64,000 bases of DNA from an uncultured Lachnospiraceae bacterium (lineage in GTDB: Bacteria > Bacillota > Clostridia > Lachnospirales > Lachnospiraceae), in the NCBI GenBank assembly GCA_944383765.1, contig CALWQT010000005.1:1-64000 (forward strand), written 5' to 3'. Under the pieces are notes generated by a model. That model had not been told where the DNA came from and searched no databases. It worked only from the letters and a program-made list of their open reading frames with translations. The translations under genes and the position numbers were made by a program. Below, in pieces: positions 1-7,137 of the stretch (position 1 is the stretch's first letter; every line of letters begins with the position of its first letter).

Positions 1-115
1 ATTGGCTCTGCCCAAAGTAACTAATGACATATCTTATATCAGTTTTTTCAGTTTCCACAAAACTTGAAACGGTCTCGTATGCTTTGTTACATACAGGCTG
101 CTTAATTAGATTCAT
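1..115 (-). CDS. possible start of an unknown protein, cut by the window edge
   Basis: An open frame starts with ATG at 115 and stays open to base 1 (38 codons, beginning MNLIKQPVCNKAYETV). It lies downstream of the zinc operon on the same strand. The ribosome binding site is poor, the product is hydrophilic, and I recognise no family. It could be the last gene of the zinc operon or a chance frame; the rest of the gene is outside the window. Confidence 0.25.
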   Translation of the reverse strand, partial: MNLIKQPVCNKAYETVSSFVETEKTDIRYVISYFGQSQ

Positions 116-212
116 TATAAAAATTCAATTTCAACCAGTCCTCTGCTATATGAAACATGGGCTTTAGAGATTCCTGCCATGTTTCCTACCTAAAACTAAA
201 AGATTTACATTT

Positions 213-827
213 TTAATTTTTCTGCTGTAATATTGCATCAGACAACCTGCAATACAAATTTTCATCACCATCTTCCCTGTATGTCTCAAAAGTTCCTTCC
301 ACTACGATTTCTGCATTATCTTCCGGGTACTCATCCGGATAAATATGAGAGCCATCATCCCATATGAATTCCATTCCCTGAGCACAACAGGCTGTTGCAT
401 CCTGAATAATGCAATAGAAATAGTATTTTTTTGTAGCTTCGTAATAGGTTGCATAAAAATTTCCATCAATACGGAATGTTTTTCCTTCATACTCTTCTGG
501 TGTAACCATCATCTGATATACTGTTGCATACACCATGTCACTGCTCATTTGCGTAAGGTCATAGTCAACTGTTTCGTCTGTATCCCTGACGTTTTCTGCC
601 CCACTTATTGTGTCTTCAATATCTTTGTTTGATTCGACATCGGATGAGGCTTTCTCACTTTCCGTAGTCTCAGTTTTACCATCTTCATTCGCTATCTGAT
701 TATCTATTACTTTTTCAATCGAATTTGTATTGTTGACACCTTTTCCGTTCGTGCCTTTTTTATTACTACATCCAGTTATCAGGAGAATACATAAAAGCAA
801 AACCATACATTTTTTCAAATTTTTCAT
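213..827 (-). CDS. lipoprotein of the zinc-uptake operon
   Basis: This predicted 204-residue lipoprotein has a signal peptide ending in the lipobox ITGC (Cys about residue 18). A low-complexity acidic Ser/Thr/Glu linker follows, then a C-terminal domain of about 110 residues containing YEGKTFRIDG, ATACCAQGMEF and a VVEGTF strand. That layout resembles the extracellular OB-like domain of the YcgQ/TIGR03943 (DUF1980) proteins that accompany metal-linked permeases; this link is from memory and not checked. ATG at 827 is chosen because it overlaps the permease stop by four bases (ATGA) and directly precedes the signal peptide; the longer frame upstream is inside the permease gene. It is the last clear gene of the operon. 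A role in extracellular zinc capture or delivery is inferred from context. Confidence 0.6.
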   Translation of the reverse strand: MKNLKKCMVLLLCILLITGCSNKKGTNGKGVNNTNSIEKVIDNQIANEDGKTETTESEKASSDVESNKDIEDTISGAENVRDTDETVDYDLTQMSSDMVYATVYQMMVTPEEYEGKTFRIDGNFYATYYEATKKYYFYCIIQDATACCAQGMEFIWDDGSHIYPDEYPEDNAEIVVEGTFETYREDGDENLYCRLSDAILQQKN

Positions 828-1684
828 GCTCTTCCTCCTGCCACTTTTCCCACAGCACAGCTGATCATAAATGCCACAATGTCGATTGCTACAATCGTCG
901 AGCCTACTGGCGTACCTGCCAGAATGGACAATAGAATCCCAATAACTGCACAGAGCACAGATAATACGACTGAACAAATTGTAACACTAAAGAACGTCTT
1001 ATATACACGCATAGCTGACAATGCCGGAAATATTACCAATGCCGAAATCAGCAAAGATCCAACTAAATTCATGGCAAGAACAATGATTACCGCTGTAATA
1101 ACAGCTATTAGCAGATTGTAAAAGTCCGTTTTCATTCCTGTAGCTTTTGCAAATGTTTCATCAAAGGTAACACAGAAAATTTTCTGATAAAATATAATAA
1201 AAATAGCCACAACAATAACTGATAAAACACTGCATAATACCACCTGCCCTTTCGTCAAGGTTAATATGGATGTTGAACCAAACAGTGTACTGCACACATC
1301 TCCTGAAAGATTCGGACCTGTGGAAAATAAATTCATGAGAAGATAACCGATTGCCAACGCCCCTACAGAAATCATGGCAACCGCTGCATCTCCTTTAATT
1401 TTTGTGTTCTGCCCTGTCCGCAGTAACAAAACAGCACAAATAACCGTTACGGGTAAAATGAATATCATATTATTTGTAAAATTTAAAACTGATGCTACCG
1501 CCATAGCTCCAAAAGCAACGTGTGATAATCCATCTCCAATAAAGGAGAATCGCTTCAGCACTAAGGTAACACCGAGTAAGGAAGAACAAAGTGCGATTAA
1601 CACCCCAACAATCAGAGCATATCTTACAAATGGATATTGAAAATAAAAAATCAATTTATCAATCAATAGTACACCTTCTTTCAT
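824..1684 (-). CDS. znuB: zinc ABC transporter permease ZnuB/AdcB type
   Basis: This is the membrane permease of a metal ABC-3 family importer, about 286 residues with eight or so hydrophobic segments. The family signature is seen as FSFIGDGLSHVAFGA near the N-terminus and AMNLVGSLLISALVIFPALSA towards the C-terminus. It would move zinc delivered by the ZnuA-ZinT protein through the membrane, powered by the ATPase encoded just upstream. ATG 1684 overlaps the ATPase end; a TTG at 1666 with GAAGG seven bases before it is an alternative start. Its stop overlaps the lipoprotein start, which suggests translational coupling. Zinc rather than manganese is inferred from the operon content (Fur-type repressor, ZinT domain, alternative L33). 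Confidence 0.88.
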   Translation of the reverse strand: MKEGVLLIDKLIFYFQYPFVRYALIVGVLIALCSSLLGVTLVLKRFSFIGDGLSHVAFGAMAVASVLNFTNNMIFILPVTVICAVLLLRTGQNTKIKGDAAVAMISVGALAIGYLLMNLFSTGPNLSGDVCSTLFGSTSILTLTKGQVVLCSVLSVIVVAIFIIFYQKIFCVTFDETFAKATGMKTDFYNLLIAVITAVIIVLAMNLVGSLLISALVIFPALSAMRVYKTFFSVTICSVVLSVLCAVIGILLSILAGTPVGSTIVAIDIVAFMISCAVGKVAGGRA

Positions 1685-2339
1685 ACTCTTGCCGTGTTCC
1701 ATAAAATATTTCTTCTCCAATATGCAATATATGGCTGGCATAGTTCGTTGCTGCCTTTATATCATGGGAAATCATAATAATTGTAATCCTATCCTCACAA
1801 TTTATTTTCTCAATAAGACGATACATCTCCTCGGTTACTTTGGGATCCAGTCCCGATACTGGTTCATCTAATAATAATATTTTCTTTGTTGCGCATAATG
1901 CTCTCGCAAGTAAAACTCTCTGCTGCTGTCCACCTGATAGTTCACGGTAACAGCGATTTTCCAGATTTGTAATCTGCAGCTTTTCCATCATTTCACTCGC
2001 ACACTTTTTCTCTGATCGGTTATAAAACGGACGCATCCCAACACGATTCTGGCATCCGGAGAGAACGATTTCTCTCACTGATGCAGGAAAATCTTTTTGT
2101 ATTACGGTTTGTTGAGGTAAATATCCGATTTCATCACTCTTTACTCCAGCTCCATATAAAATCTTCCCACTAATAGGTTGTTGCAGATTCAGTAAAGTTT
2201 TCATCAAAGTTGACTTACCTGAACCATTTTCTCCTATAATACAAAGATAGTCTCCACTTTTCACAGAAAAGTTAATATCTTTTAACAGAACCTTTCCATC
2301 ATAACCAATCGCCAGATTTTTGCAGGTAATCTGTTCCAT
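1659..2339 (-). CDS. znuC: zinc ABC transporter ATPase ZnuC/AdcC type
   Basis: This 226-residue ABC ATPase has Walker A GENGSGKST, signature LSGGQQQRVLLARAL and Walker B ILLLDEPVSGLD, followed by the SHD switch histidine region (MISHDI). It energises the adjacent ZnuB permease. The start MEQITCKN at 2339 is chosen because GGAGGA lies six to ten bases upstream; a longer frame to 2387 would run into the end of the GTPase gene. The gene lies 28 bp after the GTPase stop and overlaps the permease start, in one minus-strand operon. Confidence 0.9.
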   Translation of the reverse strand: MEQITCKNLAIGYDGKVLLKDINFSVKSGDYLCIIGENGSGKSTLMKTLLNLQQPISGKILYGAGVKSDEIGYLPQQTVIQKDFPASVREIVLSGCQNRVGMRPFYNRSEKKCASEMMEKLQITNLENRCYRELSGGQQQRVLLARALCATKKILLLDEPVSGLDPKVTEEMYRLIEKINCEDRITIIMISHDIKAATNYASHILHIGEEIFYGTRQEYERRCTID

Positions 2340-2367
2340 GCTTCCTCCTACTACAATACTTCTTTTT

Positions 2368-3495
2368 TCATGCCAATGACTTCTCATGTAAGCAGATTTG
2401 TAATCTTGAAATTATCTGATCTCTATCCAAATTTTTCCCTATGAAAACAATCTGATTGAGTCTGTCCCCGTATTTTTCGTCCCAGTCTTCCAGAATTTCC
2501 GGATTTTCCCGTATTTCACGTTCTCTTTCTTTTTCTCCAAATGCCGCCAGCCAATTTGATACAATCGTTACCGAAGCATTTCTTCCCGCCTGTTCAAAAA
2601 GCTGTACATGTATATCATCGTCATAAAACCACACATATCCTTTTGCACGAATGATTTCTTCCGGATAATCATTTTCCAGAAATGCCATAAACTTGTCATA
2701 ATCAAATGGCTTTTTTTCTTCATACAAAAAAGAAGTAATTCCATGCTCATCTTGAATTTCTTCCTGCTTTCCCCTTGAAAGCTGCTCCTGAATTCTTGAT
2801 GACTGCATGATTTTTTCAAAATCAAATTTTTTATTATTGAAAATTCTGTCCGGATTTACCTTGCCCTGAATACATTGGATAATATCTGCATCCTTTTGCA
2901 GTGTCCGTATGGTCTTATATACCTGTTCTATTTTATCCGCTGACAGCAAATCACATTTATTTAACAGTATGGTATTGCAAAATTCAATCTGATCGATTAC
3001 CAGATTGATGATATCCGGATCCTGGTCTGCATATGTACTGTCTGCTTCTTTTAAATCATCTAAAAATTCAGTGTAAATTCTATCTGCATCCGCTACACAT
3101 ACAATAGAATCCAAATACACATTCTTACTCAGTCCCATCCTCTGATATTCTATAAACCCGGCTGCTATAGCAGACGGATCACTGATCCCAGATGCTTCAA
3201 CCAATATCTTCTCAACATCTTTATTATCCGCAATATTGTTAATCTGATTCATAAATGCATCCTGTAACGTACAGCAAATGCATCCATTGGATAATTCCAC
3301 CATGCTCACATCATGTTGCGCTACATTCGTACTTTTTATAAGGGAAGCATCAATATTGATGCTCCCCATGTCATTTACAATAACTGCTATTTTTTCAGAA
3401 CCTTTATTTCTCAGCAGTTCATTCATAACGGTTGTTTTTCCCGATCCAAGATACCCTGTGATGATTGTTACGGGTTTTTTCTTTCTTTTAAACAT
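2368..3495 (-). CDS. G3E-family GTPase (CobW/ZNG1-type zinc metallochaperone)
   Basis: This 375-residue P-loop GTPase has Walker A GYLGSGKTT (residues 14-22), the metal-binding CxCC motif in NGCICC (Cys 72, 74, 75), a DP.-type switch and an NKCD guanine-specificity motif (LLNKCDLLS). A C-terminal CobW_C domain follows. Known relatives (COG0523, YciC, ZNG1) insert or transfer zinc to client proteins, often during zinc starvation. Its place between an alternative L33 gene and znuC supports a zinc role rather than cobalt. The start at 3495 follows AGGGAAG and lies 14 bp after the L33 stop. Confidence 0.88.
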   Translation of the reverse strand: MFKRKKKPVTIITGYLGSGKTTVMNELLRNKGSEKIAVIVNDMGSINIDASLIKSTNVAQHDVSMVELSNGCICCTLQDAFMNQINNIADNKDVEKILVEASGISDPSAIAAGFIEYQRMGLSKNVYLDSIVCVADADRIYTEFLDDLKEADSTYADQDPDIINLVIDQIEFCNTILLNKCDLLSADKIEQVYKTIRTLQKDADIIQCIQGKVNPDRIFNNKKFDFEKIMQSSRIQEQLSRGKQEEIQDEHGITSFLYEEKKPFDYDKFMAFLENDYPEEIIRAKGYVWFYDDDIHVQLFEQAGRNASVTIVSNWLAAFGEKEREREIRENPEILEDWDEKYGDRLNQIVFIGKNLDRDQIISRLQICLHEKSLA

Positions 3496-3509
3496 TTGTA
3501 TGCTTCCCT

Positions 3510-3671
3510 TTACTTTGTTTCTTTATGAATGGTATATCTTCTTAATCTTGGACAATATTTTCCAACTTCCATCCGTTCTGGATGAAGTCTCTTATTTTTC
3601 GTTGTTGTATAATTTCTGTCACCACATTCTGTACACGCCAAAACGATTTTTACTCTTGCACTGTTTGACAT
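3510..3671 (-). CDS. rpmG: alternative ribosomal protein L33 (zinc-poor paralogue)
   Basis: This 53-residue protein reads [17 protein letters not shown] and ends HKETK, and is clearly bacterial ribosomal protein L33. The first zinc pair CTEC (Cys 13 and 16) is kept, but the second pair is reduced to one Cys in YCPRL (Cys 40, with Leu 43 where the second Cys sits in four-cysteine L33). L33 variants lacking a full zinc site are known to be made under zinc starvation and to replace the zinc form in ribosomes, freeing zinc. Its position between znuA and the zinc GTPase fits that role. AAGGAGAG lies just upstream of ATG 3671; it starts 13 bp after the znuA stop. It is short and easily missed. Confidence 0.9.
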   Translation of the reverse strand: MSNSARVKIVLACTECGDRNYTTTKNKRLHPERMEVGKYCPRLRRYTIHKETK

Positions 3672-3684
3672 CTTTTGTCTCTCC

Positions 3685-5199
3685 TTACTGCATTGCCTTC
3701 TTTAAAACATCTAAGTTGCTTTCCATAACAGAAAGATATGTTGTTCCATTTTTGACATCTTCAGAAGTTGTAGACTGCATGGAATCTAAGGAAAGAATTT
3801 CCTGATTTTTATCTTTTGTATTGTCACGAATCGTTTTTGCAATTTTCTGATCTGAATTCTCAATCGTCATAATATTTTTCAAGCCAAGTTCATCTACCTT
3901 CTTTGCAAGGAAAGAGATTGTTTCAAAACTTGCTTCACTTTCAGCAGAGCAGCCTGCAAACGCCGCATAATATTTTAAGCCATAATCATCCACCATATAA
4001 CGGAATGGGAAACGTTCTCCAAAAAGCAACGTTTTCTGTGAAGCGTTCGCTACCGCATCCTGATACTGACCATCAAGTGAAGAAAGTTTTTCCAGATAAG
4101 AATCAACGTTTGCTGCATAAACATCTTTATGCTCAGGATCTGCTGTTTCTAAAGCTTCAGCGATTGCTTTACAAAGAGTCTGTGCATTCTTTAAAGAAAG
4201 CCATACATGTTCATCGTACTCTTTCTCCTCATGTTCTAACATATCTTCAGCAATCTCTTTGCCTGACATATCTGCCGGATAGTAAGTTGGCCAGTTTTCC
4301 ATCTCTTCAGACAACGCATCAAATCCATCATTTCCGGCATAGATATGAAAATGTTCTGCCTTTCCCGGAGCAATACCGTGGTCACTGAACTGAACATATT
4401 TCGGTGCATCAGCATCACCACTCGTTGCTTCAAAGAAATAACGGACACCTCTGCTTCCTGATTCATAATCATATATCTGATAACCCTTATATTCATAAGT
4501 TGCTTTTGATGCAACCCCATTTTTTACAAAGCACATGGTATTATTTTCAGCATCAATGGTAATCTGAGAAACATCTGTCTTGTATCCATTCTCATAATAC
4601 TCTTTATATTCTTCTGCTGTTTTTTCTCCGCTTTCTGCTTTTTTCTCCATGACCTCATCTAAAACACCACCCTGCAGATAAGGATACACAGACTGCCAGT
4701 CACCATCCCAGTCGGACAATGTTCTATCCTGTACATCACTGTCCTCAAAATGAGCATAGCCATGATTATGTCCTTCTTCTGCCTGCATCCCCGGCATAGA
4801 TTCTTCGGTTTTAATGCTGTCCTTTAAAACATCAAGCAAGTTGATAACCTGCATATCTTTGTTGGTGGCGTTTTTCAGAGCGTCATCTACCCAGCTATCG
4901 GATTCGCCACCAACATAAACAAAAAGATCACAATCCGATATTTTCAGAATATCCTCAGAAGTAGGCTGGTAACTATGCAAGTCCACCCCATTATCAAGGA
5001 GCATGGTAAGATCAATATTAGAAATTTCATCCCCTGCAATTTCTTTTACCCAATCATATTCTGGAAATATTGTTGTAACAACTTTGAGTTTTCCATCATC
5101 TGTATTATCAGCCTGTTCATTGGAATTTTTTTGACCGCAGCCTGCAAGGCATCCTACTGCCATAACTGCCGCTAAAAGAATAGAAATATATTTTTTCAT
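3685..5199 (-). CDS. adcA: zinc-binding lipoprotein: ZnuA/AdcA with a ZinT domain nested inside
   Basis: This 504-residue extracellular zinc-capture lipoprotein has lipobox LAGC (Cys 21). Residues 38-130 form the N-lobe of a cluster A-I metal-binding protein ([11 protein letters not shown], likely ligand His 75 in DLHSY). A short His-rich piece (GHNHGYAH, 143-150) leads into a complete ZinT domain at about 151-325 ([15 protein letters not shown] and the FSDHG...EHFHIY histidines 274, 283, 285). The ZnuA fold then resumes with DEHVWLS (His 331) and the C-lobe. In streptococcal AdcA the ZinT domain is C-terminal; here it sits where the ZnuA histidine loop normally is. AGG-type RBS precedes ATG 5199. 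It feeds the ZnuBC transporter encoded downstream. Confidence 0.92.
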   Translation of the reverse strand: MKKYISILLAAVMAVGCLAGCGQKNSNEQADNTDDGKLKVVTTIFPEYDWVKEIAGDEISNIDLTMLLDNGVDLHSYQPTSEDILKISDCDLFVYVGGESDSWVDDALKNATNKDMQVINLLDVLKDSIKTEESMPGMQAEEGHNHGYAHFEDSDVQDRTLSDWDGDWQSVYPYLQGGVLDEVMEKKAESGEKTAEEYKEYYENGYKTDVSQITIDAENNTMCFVKNGVASKATYEYKGYQIYDYESGSRGVRYFFEATSGDADAPKYVQFSDHGIAPGKAEHFHIYAGNDGFDALSEEMENWPTYYPADMSGKEIAEDMLEHEEKEYDEHVWLSLKNAQTLCKAIAEALETADPEHKDVYAANVDSYLEKLSSLDGQYQDAVANASQKTLLFGERFPFRYMVDDYGLKYYAAFAGCSAESEASFETISFLAKKVDELGLKNIMTIENSDQKIAKTIRDNTKDKNQEILSLDSMQSTTSEDVKNGTTYLSVMESNLDVLKKAMQ

Positions 5200-5240
5200 T
5201 GAATAAAACCTCCGTTTTTATCTTCACTTTTTCTAAAAAA

Positions 5241-5283
5241 GAGTACAAAAACAGAAAGGTACACCCTTAGGACTACCCTTTCT
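5241..5283 (-). terminator. hairpin between the small membrane gene and adcA
   Basis: On the minus strand, AGAAAGGGTA (5283-5274) pairs with TACCTTTCT (5261-5253) and is followed by GTTTTTGT. It lies inside the operon, 42 bp before adcA, so it may lower expression of the transporter relative to the repressor or act as an attenuator. I see no separate strong promoter for adcA. Confidence 0.6.
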
Positions 5284-5300
5284 GCTTAAGGAAATTTTTT

Positions 5301-5600
5301 TCAATTATTCAATCTTACCTTTTGACTTACAAGAGATGTGTTTGAAACAACAAAAGCCTGACCTGCTATTGCCAATACGAACATAAACAGCACTGGATTC
5401 ACGGTTGCATGAATAACCATACCGGCACCCAAATTTCTTAATGTCTGCTCTGCCTGATGAATATTGGCGCAAATAGGACAGTCTTCCCCTGTACAGTTGT
5501 GGTTTTCTTCTTTGATAATATAAAAAAGAGAAGCAAATGTAACAAATAAAAATAAAATACATACTGCCATTGAAAATACTCTTTTTTTCTTCGTATTCAT
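5301..5600 (-). CDS. small Cys/His membrane protein of the zinc locus
   Basis: This 99-residue protein of unknown family has an N-terminal membrane segment (about 8-30, SMAVCILFLFVTFASLFYI). A short outside loop follows with a metal-ligand-like cluster (H, C, then GEDCPIC), then an amphipathic stretch and a second hydrophobic segment (PVLFMFVLAIAGQAF). ATG 5600 follows AAAGGAG. It lies 32 bp after the Fur-type gene and ahead of adcA. The spacing of its His and Cys residues suggests a metal sensor or binder at the membrane, but that is only inferred. Confidence 0.7.
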   Translation of the reverse strand: MNTKKKRVFSMAVCILFLFVTFASLFYIIKEENHNCTGEDCPICANIHQAEQTLRNLGAGMVIHATVNPVLFMFVLAIAGQAFVVSNTSLVSQKVRLNN

Positions 5601-5632
5601 TTGTTCTCCTTTCCCACAATCATACTGTGTTT

Positions 5633-6055
5633 CTAATTCTGTGTTTCTTTGCATTCACTGCATATTCCATAAAATACTGTACGCAGCGAATCCATCTCAA
5701 AACCATGATGTTCCATCATATGTTGCTTCAGACTTTCTACTTCATTGCACTGCAAGTGAATCAATTTTCCACACTTTTCACATTTGCAATGATAACATAC
5801 TGCCTGAGTTTCTCTTTCGTGACCGCCTATATATTCAAAGCAGGCACTGCTGGTTCCATCTACAACATATTTCGCAACTACACCTTCTTTAACCATCTTC
5901 TCTAAATGGCGATAAATTGTCGTTGTCCCAACTGCTATCCCCTTCGCCTGAAAATAGGCACAGATATCGCTTACGGTAACATGGCTGCCTTGAACTGATT
6001 TCAAAAAGGTAAGTAATTCGGTCATTTGCTTTGTCTTATAAGGTGCTTTAGCCAA
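5633..6055 (-). CDS. Fur-family repressor, probably the zinc regulator
   Basis: This protein of about 140 residues has a winged-helix DNA-binding half (VSDICAYFQAKGIAVGTTTIYRHLEKM) and a Fur-type metal/dimer half. The latter has a structural CxxC pair (CEKCG, with an extra CHC just before) and a second pair CSEC at the C-terminus. The start is placed at TTG 6055, seven bases after GGAGGAGG. The ATG at 6091 would begin inside the -10 box of the promoter (see 6090-6117) and cannot be on the transcript. It heads the zinc operon and has Fur-type palindromes at its own promoter, so zinc-dependent autoregulation (Zur) is the best reading; iron or peroxide sensing is less likely given the neighbours. 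Confidence 0.85.
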   Translation of the reverse strand: MAKAPYKTKQMTELLTFLKSVQGSHVTVSDICAYFQAKGIAVGTTTIYRHLEKMVKEGVVAKYVVDGTSSACFEYIGGHERETQAVCYHCKCEKCGKLIHLQCNEVESLKQHMMEHHGFEMDSLRTVFYGICSECKETQN

Positions 6056-6075
6056 ATCAATCACCTCCTCCAATT

Positions 6076-6090
6076 TGAAAACAGTTTTCA
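6076..6090 (-). promoter_or_regulatory. Fur/Zur-type operator, perfect 7-1-7 palindrome
   Basis: TGAAAAC-A-GTTTTCA is a perfect 7-1-7 inverted repeat, the geometry of Fur-family boxes. It touches the -10 element at its upstream edge and covers the likely transcription start of the zinc operon, so bound repressor would block initiation. Confidence 0.75.
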
Positions 6091-6117
6091 TTTTATCACA
6101 GAATTAAAATTTGTCAA
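6090..6117 (-). promoter_or_regulatory. promoter of the zinc operon
   Basis: On the minus strand: -35 TTGACA (6117-6112), a 16-bp spacer and -10 TAAAAT (6095-6090). It reads into the Fur-type gene and the whole zinc operon, and decides the start codon of the repressor (TTG 6055 rather than ATG 6091). Confidence 0.8.
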
Positions 6118-6124
6118 TATAATT

Positions 6125-6139
6125 TGGAAATCATTTTCA
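6125..6139 (-). promoter_or_regulatory. second Fur/Zur-type operator
   Basis: TGGAAAT-C-ATTTTCA is a 7-1-7 inverted repeat with one mismatch, eight bases upstream of the -35 box. Together with the box at 6076 it brackets the promoter. Confidence 0.55.
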
Positions 6140-6165
6140 TATTAAATCTGAGTTTTGTATCACTT

Positions 6166-7137
6166 TTAACGATAATATCCCCTTGTTTCCCTCCATCCCT
6201 TTACATACCACCTGATTGCAACATACACCAGTTGTACGAATAACAAGAGAAGCAGCAGATTGAGTGGTAATGCTGTCTTTATCCAATCTCCGAAGTAGAT
6301 TGCTATTGCCATGCTTATAAGTATCACCATTATGGTAATCATATCCCAACAGTATTTCTTATATAGCCCTGCAATCTTTATTCCTATAAACGCTACAAGT
6401 ATTCCCACACCCACCAGACAGCCACCACAAACCAATGTTCTTATCAGCCAGTATATAATTCCGGCAATGACTGGATTGGATATTCCATTACTAATCTGTG
6501 CCACGTTCTTTCCTGTCAGTACAACCCAGCCAGCAATGATCTGTGTGAAAGTTGCGATTGTATCAAAGAATACCACGCAATCAGAAATAAATATTTTTGA
6601 CCGTATCATCTGAAAAAGAGTAGTCGATACGGAATACCATATCAGCAGAAACATCAATGCTTCATACATGGTTGTTTTTGTTTTATATCTGCCTGCCAGT
6701 TTTTCTCTCTGTGTATCATACCTTTCCTTAGCTTTCAGATAAGCTGTCTGTTTACAATTCCCACACTTTTGATAGAGTACCGGCTTTTCAACCGGTATCT
6801 CTACTTTTTTCTGATGGGAGAGTGCATAATCCCGTTCCTGTTCTGCCTGTCTCTGCTTATCTCGACATTCCTCTATCATGGCTTGGACGGTGTGTGTTTT
6901 CTCTTTCTCGCTTTGCAACAATTCTTTTGTTTTCCTCAAGTCGTTCTTTAAGGCTTGAATATTCTCTGTTTTGTTCTCGCTGTTTAACTTCTCGTTCAAG
7001 GTCAGCGATTCGTCGAGCTGCACTTTCAGTTCCCGGATAGTCCGGTCTTTCTGGTCGAGTTCTTCCTGCATCTGCTCCGTCAGCAGTAGCAATTCTTCCA
7101 GTTGGTCGTCGCTCTTTGAGTTTCTTAATTCGTTCAT
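6166..7137 (-). CDS. DUF6040-type coiled-coil membrane protein
   Basis: This 323-residue protein has a long N-terminal coiled coil (about 1-110, rich in E, K, L and Q) and a CxxC pair in KCGNCKQTAYL. At least four hydrophobic segments follow in the C-terminal half. It matches what I know as DUF6040, a family encoded beside MobL relaxases on mobilizable elements; its function is unknown. ATG 7137 is preferred to TTG 7140 because AAGGAAGG lies seven bases before it. The first 280 bases overlap the 3' end of the relaxase gene in another frame. Confidence 0.8.
   Translation of the reverse strand: MNELRNSKSDDQLEELLLLTEQMQEELDQKDRTIRELKVQLDESLTLNEKLNSENKTENIQALKNDLRKTKELLQSEKEKTHTVQAMIEECRDKQRQAEQERDYALSHQKKVEIPVEKPVLYQKCGNCKQTAYLKAKERYDTQREKLAGRYKTKTTMYEALMFLLIWYSVSTTLFQMIRSKIFISDCVVFFDTIATFTQIIAGWVVLTGKNVAQISNGISNPVIAGIIYWLIRTLVCGGCLVGVGILVAFIGIKIAGLYKKYCWDMITIMVILISMAIAIYFGDWIKTALPLNLLLLLLFVQLVYVAIRWYVKGWRETRGYYR

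Noticed and set aside
3903..4388. 161-codon plus-strand frame opposite adcA
   Set aside because: Shadow frame of a clear minus-strand gene; His/Gln/Ser-rich and without homology features.
6055..6091. ATG 6091 as the start of the Fur-type repressor
   Set aside because: It overlaps the -10 box of the only good promoter and lacks a ribosome binding site.
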